The notes: generated by a model from the sequence alone, not told the origin. Positions 1-10,608 are shown, counted from the first letter of the stretch. The stretch: DNA of 64,000 nucleotides from Paenibacillus selenitireducens (GCF_002021565.1 NZ_MSZX01000012.1:161656-225655), one strand, 5' to 3'. Program-made: numbers and translations.

Positions 1-414
1 TGTACTATTCGCCAATAGTTCCGTCGGATTAGGGGGGATCGGGCCAGATGGAATAACCGATAGATTATCAATGGTCGTGCTGCGGACGGATTCCGCATAG
101 GGACACTGATTAGCTAAGACATTGGACAGCCCTATTTTATTGGAGATATCAAAAACCACTTGCAATGAAGGGTGTCTCAAGTCCGCATCAATTAATATCA
201 CTTTTTTCCCTTCTTGCGCGTAGGCCACAGCCAGATTACTGATGGTCGTTGTTTTCCCCTCACTAGCGAGTGTCGAGGCGACGCAGATCACCCGCAATTC
301 ATGATTCCAACTTGAAAATTGAATATTGGTTCTTAGATTACGATATCCCTCTGCAATGGGAGATCTGCGGTTAATATTCATAATTAACTTCGATTCATCG
401 GCTAATCGACGCAT
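1..414 (-). CDS. CpsD/CapB-family tyrosine kinase (BY-kinase), 3' part off the window
   Basis: This is the first 138 codons of a bacterial tyrosine kinase of the CpsD/YwqD type, cut by the left edge. It reads MRRLADESKLIMN, then a Walker A motif in ASTLASEGKTTT (about residues 47-58) and a Walker A' motif LIDADLRHP (about 77-85). The start at 414 follows AGGAGAG at good spacing and overlaps the end of the upstream Wzz-like gene by 20 bases, so the two are probably translationally coupled. BY-kinases of this family need a membrane adaptor (the next gene) and autophosphorylate a C-terminal tyrosine cluster, which is not visible here. Together with the PHP phosphatase it should control capsule or exopolysaccharide synthesis. 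Confidence 0.9.
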   Translation of the reverse strand, partial: MRRLADESKLIMNINRRSPIAEGYRNLRTNIQFSSWNHELRVICVASTLASEGKTTTISNLAVAYAQEGKKVILIDADLRHPSLQVVFDISNKIGLSNVLANQCPYAESVRSTTIDNLSVIPSGPIPPNPTELLANST

Positions 415-1147
415 ATTGTTGCTCTCCTACTTGTTTTTTGGATCGTGCTCTGGCTCTTATTCGTAAGTCACGTTTGCTCATTCTTCCAATCGTGCCCAGC
501 GTGGAAAGCTCCAAATATCGTTCAATATCATAGTCCGATTTAATCGTGTCATCGAAATATTCAATGAGAAGAACGATCCCCACGGCCACCATAAGCGAAG
601 CAACAAAAGCAAGGACAAGATTTAATTTGATTAACGGGCTGACAGGCATGGCGTTCGGATTCGGCTGCGCGGTATCCAAGATGGATATATTATCGATTTT
701 CATGATTTTAGGAATTTCTTCTTTGAAAACTTGTGAGATTGCATTGACGATATTCATCGCTTGGGTGTAAGAGGCATCGCGAATTTTCAAAGCGATAATT
801 TGGGAGTTTTGTGTGGTAACAACTTTAAGGCGTTCTCTTAAGTCTTGCGCGGTGACTTGAAGTTCTGGGTGCTTTGACACGACTTGATCCATGATTTTCC
901 CCGAACCTAATATTTCTTTATAGGAGTTAATGAGCATAATATTCGAATTAATCTCGTTAATGTCGAGGGATGGTTTCCCTTGCCCGTCCAGATTTGATTT
1001 ATTGACGATGAGCGTACTTGTCGCTTCATACACTGGCTTCATGACATACATGCTGTATACGCCAGCTACTGCCGTACATAACACGACAGCAAGAAGAATA
1101 AACCACATTCTCTTTCGTAACATGCGCAGCAATAATTTCAATTCCAT
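395..1147 (-). CDS. Wzz/YveK-type chain-length determinant, kinase adaptor
   Basis: A 250-residue membrane protein with a transmembrane helix at about 15-35 (FILLAVVLCTAVAGVYSMYV), an extracellular region of about 140 residues, and a second helix at about 175-196 preceded by the proline-containing NPNAMPVSPLIKLN stretch typical of Wzz proteins. Its cytoplasmic tail is basic. In Bacillota such proteins (YwqC, CapA, CpsC) activate the separately encoded tyrosine kinase and influence polysaccharide chain length. GGAGGG precedes the ATG. It lies between the phosphatase and kinase genes on the same strand, with 23 bases to the phosphatase stop. Family is secure; the polysaccharide is unknown because the synthesis genes are outside the window. 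Confidence 0.88.
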   Translation of the reverse strand: MELKLLLRMLRKRMWFILLAVVLCTAVAGVYSMYVMKPVYEATSTLIVNKSNLDGQGKPSLDINEINSNIMLINSYKEILGSGKIMDQVVSKHPELQVTAQDLRERLKVVTTQNSQIIALKIRDASYTQAMNIVNAISQVFKEEIPKIMKIDNISILDTAQPNPNAMPVSPLIKLNLVLAFVASLMVAVGIVLLIEYFDDTIKSDYDIERYLELSTLGTIGRMSKRDLRIRARARSKKQVGEQQYASISR

Positions 1148-1170
1148 AACTAACCCTCCACAAACATGTG

Positions 1171-1929
1171 TTAGATTTCTTCCGTCCGCTCGCGAACCGA
1201 ATCATCATATAGACTTACGATTTCCTCCCCTCGTATTAATCGAGAGGCATTTGCTTGCAAGGCTGCCGTATAAGAAGAATGCCTTAATTCCTCAACCATC
1301 TTATATCCCTCTCGAAAGTAAAATTTGCGTTGTATCACGTCATGGGCATCCGATGCTATAAGGTGAGCATATTGCCGACGGCAGATCCATTTGGCCGTCT
1401 CTTGCACTTTTCGTCCAAAATAACCTATTAATGATTGTGTCGTGACCTGTAAGAGAATACCGTGCTCCAACCAACCCCTAAGGATTTCAGGTTGCTGGAT
1501 GACCCCTACATTGCGCTCGGGGTGAGCAATAAGGATACGAAGTTGATGACGTGCCATATAAGATACAAATTCGAACAGATAAGACGGTATCGCTTTGGAT
1601 GGAAGTTCAACTAATATGTAAGGGGAACCTGCTAACGTCTGGATTCTACCTTTGCGATGCTCTGTTCGATATTCATTGGTTAGACGAAATTCTTGCCCTG
1701 GTAATACTGTTAACGGGATACCTTGTTTTTTCAATTTTTCATTGAATTTATGGACAGACCGTTGAATGGTTGAAGCCGGCGTACTATACCGCTTGGTGGC
1801 ATGGTGCGGCGTTGCAATCATCGTATGAATTCCTTGCTTCACAGCAGCTTCAGCCATCCTTATAGCTCCCTCCATCGTTCGAGGGCCATCATCCACATCA
1901 GGCAAAATATGACAATGTGTATCAATCAT
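1171..1929 (-). CDS. CpsB/YwqE-type PHP-domain tyrosine-protein phosphatase
   Basis: 252 residues starting MIDTHCHILPDVDDGP: the H-x-H metal ligands at residues 4 and 6 and the following D-x-D are the PHP-family signature. Further ligands are seen in IATPHH (about 40-44), ILIAHPERN (about 133-141) and ASDAHD (about 193-198). Length and motifs match manganese-dependent phosphatases that dephosphorylate the BY-kinase of capsule loci. It is the first gene of the three-gene adaptor/kinase set. The ATG follows GGGTGGGAATGG. Confidence 0.92.
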   Translation of the reverse strand: MIDTHCHILPDVDDGPRTMEGAIRMAEAAVKQGIHTMIATPHHATKRYSTPASTIQRSVHKFNEKLKKQGIPLTVLPGQEFRLTNEYRTEHRKGRIQTLAGSPYILVELPSKAIPSYLFEFVSYMARHQLRILIAHPERNVGVIQQPEILRGWLEHGILLQVTTQSLIGYFGRKVQETAKWICRRQYAHLIASDAHDVIQRKFYFREGYKMVEELRHSSYTAALQANASRLIRGEEIVSLYDDSVRERTEEI

Positions 1930-2007
1930 CCATTCCCACCCTAATTCCTGTGTTTTCTGCGACTAAATCACTAATGCATGGACAAGCGAAATATAGTAGA
2001 ATAAATT

Positions 2008-2442
2008 TTAATGATAGAATGTGACAGTTCGTAACAATTCATTGTACAAGCGGTGGATTCTTTGTTGCCGAGGTAGGATCGTTCGAAGATAATCATGAAG
2101 TAGTTTGCTTAGAAGGATTCTTTCCGCGTCGCTTTGTATCAATTGAATGCCATATTCGTACAAATTCTCTTCTTCGGTTCTCCACATGACACAGCCCCTT
2201 AGTTCCAGCTGGACCTGCAATAGCTGTAGCTCAATACCTAATATATAGTGGGAAGCAACCGGAAATTTCAGATGTGTTAGCATCCTTAGTCCGGAAGGAC
2301 TTAGATTAATCACTAACACAGGATGCTCTTTACTAGGGGCAGGCTTGCCATTTGTCGTTTCAATTCGTAAATGCCCTAATATAGGCGGTATCAATCGAAG
2401 TCTGACGTGTGTTCTGCCAAAAGATCTGTTATTTGGACGCAT
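2008..2442 (-). CDS. PilZ-domain protein
   Basis: 144 residues. An N-terminal basic stretch (RTHVRLRLIPPILG) precedes NLSPSG (about 48-53), which fits the PilZ D/N-x-S-x-x-G loop; a beta-rich central region and an amphipathic C-terminal helix follow. PilZ domains bind cyclic di-GMP. The arginine motif is spaced somewhat differently from the usual RxxxR, so c-di-GMP binding is likely but not certain. It lies upstream of the polysaccharide kinase/phosphatase genes on the same strand with a 78-base gap, which suggests joint control of extracellular matrix. AAGGAA precedes the ATG. Confidence 0.7.
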   Translation of the reverse strand: MRPNNRSFGRTHVRLRLIPPILGHLRIETTNGKPAPSKEHPVLVINLSPSGLRMLTHLKFPVASHYILGIELQLLQVQLELRGCVMWRTEEENLYEYGIQLIQSDAERILLSKLLHDYLRTILPRQQRIHRLYNELLRTVTFYH

Positions 2443-2535
2443 ACACCAATTCCTTCTTCATTAAGATCCAACATCTTGGTTTAGCCAAGTTGATTCAGGG
2501 AATAATGCTACTAATCGTTTCTTTTTCATATAATT

Positions 2536-2587
2536 GATACAATATGTATCACTGTTGACACTATTAATTTACGATACATTTTGTAAC
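2536..2587. promoter_or_regulatory. Two operator-like palindromes around a TTGACA box upstream of the XRE gene
   Basis: GATACA-ATA-TGTATC at 2536-2550 is a perfect 6+3+6 palindrome. A second copy with one mismatch pair, GATACA-TTT-TGTAAC, lies at 2573-2587. TTGACA (2555-2560) sits between them, but no good -10 lies 16-18 bases downstream. The arrangement suits autoregulation by the XRE repressor encoded 63 bases downstream and possibly control of the divergent PilZ gene. Confidence 0.6.
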
Positions 2588-2650
2588 ATGTCAAGGTTTT
2601 TTTACGATGTCCATCATTACATTTGCAAGCACCTTTGGGGAGGAAAATAA

Positions 2651-3022
2651 ATGAAATACGGGAATCGAATAGCAGATTTGCGGGAGCGGAAAGGGTGGAC
2701 GCAGGAGGAGCTGGCAACAACCATCGGCATCAGCCGTGCTGCCCTGTCACACTACGAGAAGAATCGAAGAAAACCCGACTTTGAGACACTGACACAGTTA
2801 GCCGACTTATTCCAGGTATCTATCGACTATCTTATAGGAAGAACGAGTCAATCCCAGCATCCGATGGATGGGGATGTTCATCAATTTACGGAGCAGCTCG
2901 AACTCTCCGACTCTGAACTATTGGAGAAATTTAGTCTAACGATCGACGGCCATAAATTAACCGATGAAGAAGCACGCCGGTTTATCGCTTTTGTACGTGC
3001 CGAACGGATGATGAATTCCTAA
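2651..3022 (+). CDS. XRE-family helix-turn-helix repressor
   Basis: 123 residues. The HTH_3 domain occupies about residues 5-62 (RIADLRERKGWTQEELA, then GISRAALSHYEKNRRKPD, then LADLFQVSIDYLIGR), the fold of SinR/Xre-type repressors. The C-terminal half is acidic and ends ARRFIAFVRAERMM, possibly a dimerisation helix. GGGGAGGAAAATAA precedes the ATG. It is divergent from the PilZ/polysaccharide genes and converges on a 52-codon gene, a layout that recalls repressor/anti-repressor pairs, though no partner function is proven. Two operator-like palindromes precede it. Confidence 0.88.
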   Translation: MKYGNRIADLRERKGWTQEELATTIGISRAALSHYEKNRRKPDFETLTQLADLFQVSIDYLIGRTSQSQHPMDGDVHQFTEQLELSDSELLEKFSLTIDGHKLTDEEARRFIAFVRAERMMNS

Positions 3023-3029
3023 ATATAAC

Positions 3030-3079
3030 AATCCTCAAGCAAACGAATGAATCGTATCCATTCGGTTTGATTGAGGATT
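3030..3079. terminator. Bidirectional hairpin between convergent genes
   Basis: AATCCTCAA (3030-3038) pairs with TTGAGGATT (3071-3079), and the inner CGAATG/CATTCG extends the stem. It lies between the XRE gene and the small gene on the other strand. Confidence 0.65.
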
Positions 3080-3087
3080 ATTTATTG

Positions 3088-3246
3088 TTAAGGGGTGGAG
3101 AGTTGCGTCCTCATTTGGGCCAGCTCGGCAAGCCACTTCTCTTCGCTTATTCCAAGCTGCTGCAATACCTTCAGCACATCGATTTCTAATTTACCTTCAG
3201 GTTCTGGTATCCCTTGAATGGACTCAACGTTATATTCTTCGCTCAT
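3088..3246 (-). CDS. Small 52-residue protein, unknown function
   Basis: A short open frame starting MSEEYNVESIQGIPEP and ending AQMRTQLSTP. GAGGGT stands about 7 bases before the ATG. The middle (KLEIDVLKVLQQLGISEEKWLAEL) looks helical and amphipathic; the protein is acidic. It converges on the XRE repressor gene and shares its terminator. I do not recognise the family. A SinI-like or phage-type anti-repressor role is possible from context only. Confidence 0.5.
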   Translation of the reverse strand: MSEEYNVESIQGIPEPEGKLEIDVLKVLQQLGISEEKWLAELAQMRTQLSTP

Positions 3247-3600
3247 GGTATGTACCCTCGCTTCACGAAATATTCAATGGTCATTGCTTTTCCCTGTATG
3301 ACACAAGCCTTATTATAAATTAAGCTCGCTCGATATGTTGTCGTTATCTGAATGCAATTCCCAAAAGTTCCCCTGTTTTTTTGTCGAATCGATTAACGTT
3401 TAGTATAAAATAAGGACAAACCTCATACATCTGTGGTCGGATAAGATTTGTCGGTCCTATAATTCACAGCTACTATCGAATGCCTTAACTCTTTCACGTC
3501 AGTTCAATGCATTAAACCCATACGTTTCCCGCATGGGGGAGGGATGGGTATGGGGTTCCAACCGCTGTTGAAATCGTGTTGTTTGAATTTATTTACCCTA

Positions 3601-3629
3601 CTCCGGAAATTTATAAATTCTATAATATC
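3601..3629. repeat. Dispersed repeat copy A (related to 45620-45647)
   Basis: CTCCGGAAATTTATAAATTC followed by TATAATATC differs only slightly from the sequence at 45620-45647. Both copies lie directly beside the hairpin of a minus-strand terminator. The rest of 3247-3600 shows no gene or recognisable RNA. Confidence 0.6.
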
Positions 3630-3630
3630 C

Positions 3631-3670
3631 AAAAAAACCTCCATTTGTCCGTCGACAAATGAAGGTTTTC
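3631..3670 (-). terminator. Terminator of gltB
   Basis: Read on the minus strand, AACCTTCATTTGTC pairs with GACAAATGGAGGTT across a short loop and is followed by a run of T. It begins 30 bases after the gltB stop. Confidence 0.85.
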
Positions 3671-3699
3671 TATCCAGAAGAGTTACATAAACAACAATC

Positions 3700-6600
3700 T
3701 TAGGCCTTAACCAATTCACGCATGCTTGACTCGAATGCAGCCATTAGCGCGCGCTCACCTTGCAAGCCTTGATCCTCAGCTTTTGCAATGTATTCCATCA
3801 TTTTCTTGTAATCTTTAGGAATCACGCGAACGAACTGCGGAAGTGTTGCTGCCCAATTCGATAGAATGCGTTGACCTAGCGGACTTCCAGTATACTTCAC
3901 ATGCTCCTCGATCAGGGTACGAAGCTCTTGCTCTTCTTGCGCATCTTCCACGCGCTCAAGCAATACCATCTCCAGGTTGGCACGATGGACGAAAGATTGA
4001 TCCGTATCGAGTACGTAGGCGATCCCGCCCGACATCCCTGCTGCGAAGTTACGACCTGTCTTCCCAAGGACAACGACGCGTCCACCGGTCATATATTCAC
4101 AACCATGGTCACCCGTACCTTCAACGACAACCTGTGCACCAGAGTTCCGAACGGCGAACCGTTCACCAGCCATCCCGTTAATATAAGCTTTACCTGCCGT
4201 AGCTCCGTAGAACGCGGTGTTCCCAATAATCACATTCTCTTCCGCTGCGAAAGATGCTTTCTCAGACGGCTTCACAATAATCTTACCGCCCGACAAGCCT
4301 TTACCGACATAGTCATTCGAATCGCCTTCAACGTGAAGGGTAATGCCTTTCGGTATGAACGCACCTAGACTTTGACCCGCTGTTCCGACAAAGTTAAAGC
4401 GAATCGTATCTTCAGGCAACCCTGCTGCCCCATAACGACGCGTCACTTCACTGCCAAGGATCGTCCCCGTTGCACGGTTCACGTTACAGATCGGCAGCGT
4501 CGCTTCCACTGGCATTTGTTGCTCTAACGCTTGTTCCGCAAGCGGAATCAGCTTTTCCATATCGAGCGTCAATTCCAAGCCATGGTTCTGCGATTGTACG
4601 CAATAACGCTCGCTATCTTCCGGCATTTCCGGTTGATACAGCATGGAGGATAAATCCACGCCTTTGGATTTCCAATGATCGATCGCTTTCTTCGCGTCAA
4701 GACGTTCTGTACGGCCGACCATTTCGTTCACAGTCCGGAAGCCAAGCTCTGCCATAATCTCACGGAACTCTTGGGCGATAAAGCGCATATAGTTCGCTAC
4801 ATGCTCAGGGTCGCCCTTAAAGTTCTTACGTAGTTCAGGATTTTGTGTCGCGACCCCAACCGGACAGGTATCCAATTGGCAGACACGCATCATGATACAT
4901 CCCAGAACAATCAATGGCGATGTCGAGAAGCCGTATTCCTCTGCTCCAAGCAGCGCCGCGATCGCAACGTCACGACCATTCATCATTTTACCATCGGTTT
5001 CGACGACAACCCGATCGCGAAGGTTATTGATGATCAAGGTTTGATGCGTCTCCGCAAGCCCGAGTTCCCAAGGCATCCCCGCATGACGGATCGATGCTTG
5101 CGGAGAAGCGCCTGTACCGCCGTCATAACCGCTCACGAGAATGACATCTGCACGGCCTTTGGCTACCCCGGCCGCGATGGTGCCTACGCCCACTTCAGAT
5201 ACAAGCTTCACGTTAATCCGCGCCCGAGGGTTTGCATTCTTAAGATCATAGATTAATTCCGCTAAATCCTCAATCGAATAAATATCATGATGCGGCGGCG
5301 GTGAAATCAGACCTACACCCGGTGTAGATCCGCGTACTTCCGCAACCCATGGATATACTTTACGGCCTGGAAGCTGTCCGCCTTCACCCGGCTTTGCGCC
5401 CTGCGCCATCTTGATTTGAATTTCATCTGCATTCACAAGGTAGTTCGATGTAACACCGAAACGTCCCGATGCGACTTGTTTAATGGCACTGCGGCGTGAA
5501 TCGCCGTTCGCATCCGGGATGAAGCGCGCAGGATCCTCCCCGCCTTCCCCTGTATTACTCTTCCCGCCTATACGATTCATCGCAATCGCAAGGCTCTCAT
5601 GTGCTTCCTTACTAATGGAACCGAAGGACATCGCTCCTGTTTTGAAACGTCGCATAATGGATTCCACCGACTCGACTTCCTCAATCGGAACGGATCCGCC
5701 CGTATGCGTGAAGTCAAGTAAGGAACGAAGCGTTAAATGCTTCTCGTTCTCCCCTTGTACCAGATGAGAGAACTTCTTATATAATTTGTAATCATTCGTG
5801 CGGCACGCATGCTGCAGCGTATGAATCGTCTGTGGACTGAATAGGTGATCTTCACCATCTTTACGCCATTGATATTCCCCGCCGGAATCCAATGTCATAT
5901 CATTCACCATATCTTCCGTGAATGCGCGACGATGTGGCTTCAATGTTTCTTCTGTAATCTCTTCCAGACCAATACCGCCAATACGCGACGGCGTCCAAGT
6001 GAAATATGCATCAACAAATTGTTCTTTCAACCCAACCGCTTCGAAAATTTGAGCTCCGCGATACGATTGAATCGTCGAAATCCCCATTTTCGATAAAATT
6101 TTCACAACGCCCTTTGTTGCTGCTTTAATGAAGTTCTTCACAGCTTTGTCATGCGACACGCCGCGAATCATGCCCTGACGAATCATATCATCTAGGGTCT
6201 CGAAAGCCAGGTAAGGGTTGACTGCACTAACACCATACCCAAGCAAAAGAGCAAAATGGTGAACTTCACGCGGTTCGCCGGATTCTAATAAAATACTAAC
6301 TTTCGTTCTTGTACCTTGGCGAATCAAATGATGATGTAATGTAGAAACCGCGAGAAGGGCTGGAATGGCCGCATTCTCTTGATCGTTCCCACGGTCGGAT
6401 AGAATAATGATATTGTGACCTTTCGCGATCACGCGATCCGCCGCTTCACACATCACCTGCAAGGCATTGCGTAACCCTTCGGCACCTTCATGCGCGAAGA
6501 AGAACATTGGAATCGTAATCGACTTGAAGCCTGGACGATGCAGATGGCGAAGCTTCGCAAACTCTTCGTTCGAAAGCACCGGTGTGCTGAGATGAATTTG

Positions 6601-8301
6601 ACGGGCGCTTTCGGGCTCGGGATTCAGCAAATTACGTTCAGGACCAATGGTCGTACCTGTCGATGTCACAATCTCTTCACGAATCGCATCGATCGGCGGG
6701 TTCGTTACCTGTGCGAACATCTGCTTGAAGTAGTTATACAGCCGCTGCGGGTGATCCGATAGAATCGCTAATGGCGCATCATAACCCATCGATCCGATCG
6801 CTTCGGCTCCCGTTGTTGCCATCGGCTCCAGAACTTTGCGAAGCTCTTCATAGGTATAGCCGAACGCTTGCTGGCGGCGATGCACGGTAGCACGATCCGG
6901 TTCTGGCAATTCTTTGGCATCCGGCAGATCATTTAGATCTACCAAATGCTCCTCCAGCCATTCTTGATAAGGATGCTCGGAAGCAATCTGTGCTTTCACT
7001 TCTTCATCCGAAATGATACGGCCTTGAGCCGTATCGACGAGCAGCATCCGCCCTGGGCGAAGACGATCTTTATATAAAATGTTATCTTGATCGATCTCTA
7101 GAACTCCCGCCTCGGAAGCCAAAACGATCAAATCATCCTTTGTGACCACATAACGCGCCGGACGTAACCCGTTCCGATCCAGAATCGCACCGATCTGCAC
7201 ACCATCCGTAAACGCCATGGCAGCAGGTCCGTCCCACGGTTCCATTAAGGAACTGTGATATTGATAGAATGCGCGTTTCGCAGGATCCATACCCTCATGA
7301 TTCGACCAGGGTTCCGGAACCATCATCATCGCGACATGGGGTAAAGAACGTCCTGCCAAGTATAGAAACTCTAATGTATTATCAAACATCGCCGTATCCG
7401 AGCCATCCTGATTGATGATCGGCATAATTTTGGATGTATCTTCACCAAACACATCGGAATCACATAACGTTTGGCGTGCATGCATCCAGTTCACATTGCC
7501 GCGCAAGGTGTTAATCTCTCCGTTATGAATAAGATAACGGTATGGATGCGCGCGCTCCCAACTCGGGAACGTATTCGTACTGAAACGGGAATGCACTAAA
7601 GCAATCGCGGATTCTAGTGCATCATCTTGCAAATCCACATAGAAATCGCCAACTTGCTCTGTCGTCAACATTCCTTTATAGACTACTTTGCGGCAAGAAA
7701 AGCTGGATACGTAGAAGCTATCCGCTCCTTCACCGCCTGCATAACGAATCGCCTGCTCCGCACGTTTACGAATGACATATAATTTACGTTCAAATGCTAG
7801 ATCATCCGCAGATGACAACGCTTCTGAACGACCGATCAATACCTGACGAACATATGGCTTTACCGCTTTGGCGGACTTGCCTAATTTCTCGTCATGCGTC
7901 GGAACCGTTCTCCAACCAAGCAAATGTTGTCCTTCTTCTCTCACAATCGCTTCGAGTGCTGCTTCATGCTTCGCACGCAAGGCTTCGTCTTGCGACATGA
8001 ATAACATCCCTACCCCGTATTGTCCGGCTGCAGGTAAGGCAACGCCAACGGACTCCATCTCTTTCACCAAAAACCGGTGAGGAATTTGCAGCATAATCCC
8101 TGCGCCATCCCCTGTATTCGGTTCACTGCCTTGCCCGCCACGGTGCTCCATGTTCACCAAGACGGTTAGCGCTTGTCGTACAATTTCGTGCGACTTCTGA
8201 CCTTTAATGTGCGCAACAAACCCCATACCACAGGCGTCTTTTTCAAATTGCGGATCGTATAAGCCCTGTTTAGGAGGCAGGCCATTCCCGTTAAGCTTCA
8301 T
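3700..8301 (-). CDS. gltB: Glutamate synthase (NADPH-type) large subunit
   Basis: 1533 residues, the usual length of GltB. Class II glutamine amidotransferase domain at the N-terminus with nucleophile Cys24 ([12 protein letters not shown]), which implies removal of the preceding residues as known for the family. The central domain is followed by the FMN-binding synthase domain with [15 protein letters not shown] and the glycine-rich [11 protein letters not shown]. Cysteines of the 3Fe-4S site are in [17 protein letters not shown]-terminal GXGXG beta-helix holds repeats such as [11 protein letters not shown]. It makes two glutamates from glutamine and 2-oxoglutarate. The small subunit gltD is not adjacent. 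About 250 bases upstream are AT-rich with a partial palindrome around 8358-8380; no clear GltC box was recognised. Confidence 0.97.
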   Translation of the reverse strand: MKLNGNGLPPKQGLYDPQFEKDACGMGFVAHIKGQKSHEIVRQALTVLVNMEHRGGQGSEPNTGDGAGIMLQIPHRFLVKEMESVGVALPAAGQYGVGMLFMSQDEALRAKHEAALEAIVREEGQHLLGWRTVPTHDEKLGKSAKAVKPYVRQVLIGRSEALSSADDLAFERKLYVIRKRAEQAIRYAGGEGADSFYVSSFSCRKVVYKGMLTTEQVGDFYVDLQDDALESAIALVHSRFSTNTFPSWERAHPYRYLIHNGEINTLRGNVNWMHARQTLCDSDVFGEDTSKIMPIINQDGSDTAMFDNTLEFLYLAGRSLPHVAMMMVPEPWSNHEGMDPAKRAFYQYHSSLMEPWDGPAAMAFTDGVQIGAILDRNGLRPARYVVTKDDLIVLASEAGVLEIDQDNILYKDRLRPGRMLLVDTAQGRIISDEEVKAQIASEHPYQEWLEEHLVDLNDLPDAKELPEPDRATVHRRQQAFGYTYEELRKVLEPMATTGAEAIGSMGYDAPLAILSDHPQRLYNYFKQMFAQVTNPPIDAIREEIVTSTGTTIGPERNLLNPEPESARQIHLSTPVLSNEEFAKLRHLHRPGFKSITIPMFFFAHEGAEGLRNALQVMCEAADRVIAKGHNIIILSDRGNDQENAAIPALLAVSTLHHHLIRQGTRTKVSILLESGEPREVHHFALLLGYGVSAVNPYLAFETLDDMIRQGMIRGVSHDKAVKNFIKAATKGVVKILSKMGISTIQSYRGAQIFEAVGLKEQFVDAYFTWTPSRIGGIGLEEITEETLKPHRRAFTEDMVNDMTLDSGGEYQWRKDGEDHLFSPQTIHTLQHACRTNDYKLYKKFSHLVQGENEKHLTLRSLLDFTHTGGSVPIEEVESVESIMRRFKTGAMSFGSISKEAHESLAIAMNRIGGKSNTGEGGEDPARFIPDANGDSRRSAIKQVASGRFGVTSNYLVNADEIQIKMAQGAKPGEGGQLPGRKVYPWVAEVRGSTPGVGLISPPPHHDIYSIEDLAELIYDLKNANPRARINVKLVSEVGVGTIAAGVAKGRADVILVSGYDGGTGASPQASIRHAGMPWELGLAETHQTLIINNLRDRVVVETDGKMMNGRDVAIAALLGAEEYGFSTSPLIVLGCIMMRVCQLDTCPVGVATQNPELRKNFKGDPEHVANYMRFIAQEFREIMAELGFRTVNEMVGRTERLDAKKAIDHWKSKGVDLSSMLYQPEMPEDSERYCVQSQNHGLELTLDMEKLIPLAEQALEQQMPVEATLPICNVNRATGTILGSEVTRRYGAAGLPEDTIRFNFVGTAGQSLGAFIPKGITLHVEGDSNDYVGKGLSGGKIIVKPSEKASFAAEENVIIGNTAFYGATAGKAYINGMAGERFAVRNSGAQVVVEGTGDHGCEYMTGGRVVVLGKTGRNFAAGMSGGIAYVLDTDQSFVHRANLEMVLLERVEDAQEEQELRTLIEEHVKYTGSPLGQRILSNWAATLPQFVRVIPKDYKKMMEYIAKAEDQGLQGERALMAAFESSMRELVKA

Positions 8302-8492
8302 CGTAGCATCGCAACCTTTCTAAGTGATCTATAGATAAAAATGAGTACTTGACAAATTATTATTGAATAATTGTATCACCCTGAAAAAGGTCAAGGCAAT
8401 TTAAACATTTTTATGATCGCGATAAGAAAGATTGACTGATTTTCGTCAAAAAAATATAAAGTTTGTGCCTAAATGTACATGGTCAATAGGTA

Positions 8493-8537
8493 CAAAAAAT
8501 GCTCTAGAACTGCATAACCATGCAACCTAGAGCATTT
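8493..8537 (-). terminator. Terminator of the YhgE-family gene
   Basis: Minus strand: AAATGCTCTAG (8537-8527) pairs with CTAGAGCATTT (8508-8498) and leads into T-rich sequence. It lies 17 bases after the stop. Confidence 0.85.
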
Positions 8538-8553
8538 CGAATTTATCTATACC

Positions 8554-10551
8554 TTATGCTACCGCATTATCTTGTTTTTTTCCATACACAGATTTGAAGA
8601 AAATTCCAGTTAAAGCTAAGAATACCACAGCGAAGATCGCAAGGATACCGGAATTATGCCACATCATCGCATTGTCGCCAATCGAGATAATTGCTTTGTA
8701 TCCATTAACAGTATACGTCATTGGCAGCCATGCGCCAAGATTTTGGAAGAATTTTGGTGTTAATTCTACAGGGAACGTACCGCCGCAAGTTGTTAATTGC
8801 AAGATCAAGAGTACGATTGCTGCGAATCGACCTGGATTTCCGAAGGCTGTTACAAGCCCTTGAATAATGAACATATACGTTAAGCTAGTAAAGATACTGA
8901 AGAGCACGAACATCGGAACACTGCTTACTTCTAATCCTAATCCATAAAGAAGGATTGCGTCAGCTAATAACGCTTGAATGATACCAACGCCAGCAAAAAT
9001 GAGCGTCTTACTGATGAATCGACCCCATGCCGATGCATTCAGAACTGGGGTTTCACGCAATGGAATCACGATGGTCGAAATCAATGCCCCAACGAATAAT
9101 CCCAAGGACAAGAAATAAGGAGCAAATCCTGTACCGTAGTTCGGTACTTTATTGATGCTTTTCTCGACTAAGTCTACTGGAGATGCGAACATATCCACAC
9201 GAGCATCTGTTGCTTTGATATCAGATGTTTTACCTGCGGCTTCATTTAACTTCGTCGCAAGCTCACCCGATCCGTCCGTTAACTTCACTAACCCGTCTTT
9301 CAATTGACCCGCACCATCATTTAATTTGGAAGAACCGTCGACAAGACCATTCATTCCTTGACCCGCTTGAGCCAATCCAGTTGTAAGCTGTCCTGTTCCT
9401 GCAGCTAATTTTCCAGCACCGTCAGCAAGTGTTTTACCGCCTGCCGCGGCTTCAGATAATTTCGAACCGAACTGCGTCATACCGCCTTGAAGTTGACCTT
9501 GACCTGCTTTTAATTGCGTTGCGCCTTGATTTAACTTCACAGCGCCTTGATGTAATTCTTCGTTCCCTGCCGCAACTTGTTTACTTGCTGCCAACAATTG
9601 TTGTAATGCAGGGTTTTCTTCATTATTCGTTGCTTTCATATATTGCTCAAGGCCTTGAGCCAATGCTTTGGATCCTTCAGAAAGCTTCGCGCTTCCTTCA
9701 ACCGATGAAGAGATTCCCGCAGCCAACTGCGTTGTACCTTGATTCGATTGTACTACCCCTTGCATTAATTGTTTCTGAGCGGCATTCAATTGAGACAGAC
9801 CGCTGGATAACGATGAGGAACCAGCTTTCAACCCTTGAGCCCCTGTGTCTACACTTTTCGCGCCTTGCTGCAATTTACCAAGACCTGATTTCAATTCTTC
9901 GGTTCCCGATACGAGCAAACCTAAGTTTTTCTTCAACGTTTCCGCGCCTGTCGTAGCGTCGCTTGCGCCGTCGTTTAATTTCGTTGCACCATCACTTGCA
10001 GTCACGAATCCGTCCGAAATCTCGGTTAATTGCTCGAACACAGTCTCCGTATAAGCTTTGGTTACCTCAGCAGATACTTCTGATTTCAACGTCTGCATGC
10101 CTGTTCCGCCGATTTGAGCGGCTAAGAAGTTATGCCCTTCATTTGACTCTACAATAATTTCCGCTTGCTTCGGTTTATCTTCCATTAACGTTGTAGCGTC
10201 TTTGGAGAAATCTTCCGGAATGGTAATCATCAGATAGTACCGGTCATTCTTCAACCCGTCTTCCGCCTCTTCCGCACTTACGAAATTCCACTTGAACTCG
10301 GGATTCTCTTTTAACTTATCGACAAGATCAGCTCCGACTTGCAACGACTTGCCTTCATAATCGGCACCCTTATCCTGATTGACGACCGCAACAGGCAAAT
10401 CACTTAGCTTGCTGTATGGATCCCAGAACGTTCCTAAGAAAATCCCGCTATACATCAACGGGATGAACAAGACTGCAATAATAGGAATAATGACTTTGGG
10501 GCTGCGTACAATGCTGCCCAGTTCTTTTGAAAAAACCGACAAACCTTTCAT
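8554..10551 (-). CDS. YhgE/Pip-family membrane protein
   Basis: 665 residues from the ATG at 10551, chosen because GGAGAG stands 5-8 bases upstream; a longer frame from 10590 lacks this. One membrane helix near the N-terminus (VIIPIIAVLFIPLMYSGIF) is followed by a large extracellular region (about 50-430) full of heptad-like repeats of the type LNDGAxxLKxGLxxL, then about five C-terminal helices. This is the architecture of Pip (phage infection protein)/YhgE, related to ABC-2 and RND-like exporters. Family members have been linked to phage receptor function and to ESX/T7SS-like secretion (EsaA-type); the role here is unknown. A TetR gene lies just upstream with a shared candidate operator. 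Confidence 0.88.
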   Translation of the reverse strand: MKGLSVFSKELGSIVRSPKVIIPIIAVLFIPLMYSGIFLGTFWDPYSKLSDLPVAVVNQDKGADYEGKSLQVGADLVDKLKENPEFKWNFVSAEEAEDGLKNDRYYLMITIPEDFSKDATTLMEDKPKQAEIIVESNEGHNFLAAQIGGTGMQTLKSEVSAEVTKAYTETVFEQLTEISDGFVTASDGATKLNDGASDATTGAETLKKNLGLLVSGTEELKSGLGKLQQGAKSVDTGAQGLKAGSSSLSSGLSQLNAAQKQLMQGVVQSNQGTTQLAAGISSSVEGSAKLSEGSKALAQGLEQYMKATNNEENPALQQLLAASKQVAAGNEELHQGAVKLNQGATQLKAGQGQLQGGMTQFGSKLSEAAAGGKTLADGAGKLAAGTGQLTTGLAQAGQGMNGLVDGSSKLNDGAGQLKDGLVKLTDGSGELATKLNEAAGKTSDIKATDARVDMFASPVDLVEKSINKVPNYGTGFAPYFLSLGLFVGALISTIVIPLRETPVLNASAWGRFISKTLIFAGVGIIQALLADAILLYGLGLEVSSVPMFVLFSIFTSLTYMFIIQGLVTAFGNPGRFAAIVLLILQLTTCGGTFPVELTPKFFQNLGAWLPMTYTVNGYKAIISIGDNAMMWHNSGILAIFAVVFLALTGIFFKSVYGKKQDNAVA

Positions 10552-10608
10552 ATGTTTCTCTCCTCTATATGTGATAAATATTATGGACAAGACGTAATGA
10601 CTATAATT

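Noticed and set aside
3843..8080. Many 70-155-codon frames opposite gltB
   Set aside because: Shadow frames of a highly conserved, fully coding gene on the other strand.
8349..8400. Plus-strand TTGACA near the gltB leader
   Set aside because: No gene lies downstream on the plus strand; probably chance in AT-rich DNA.
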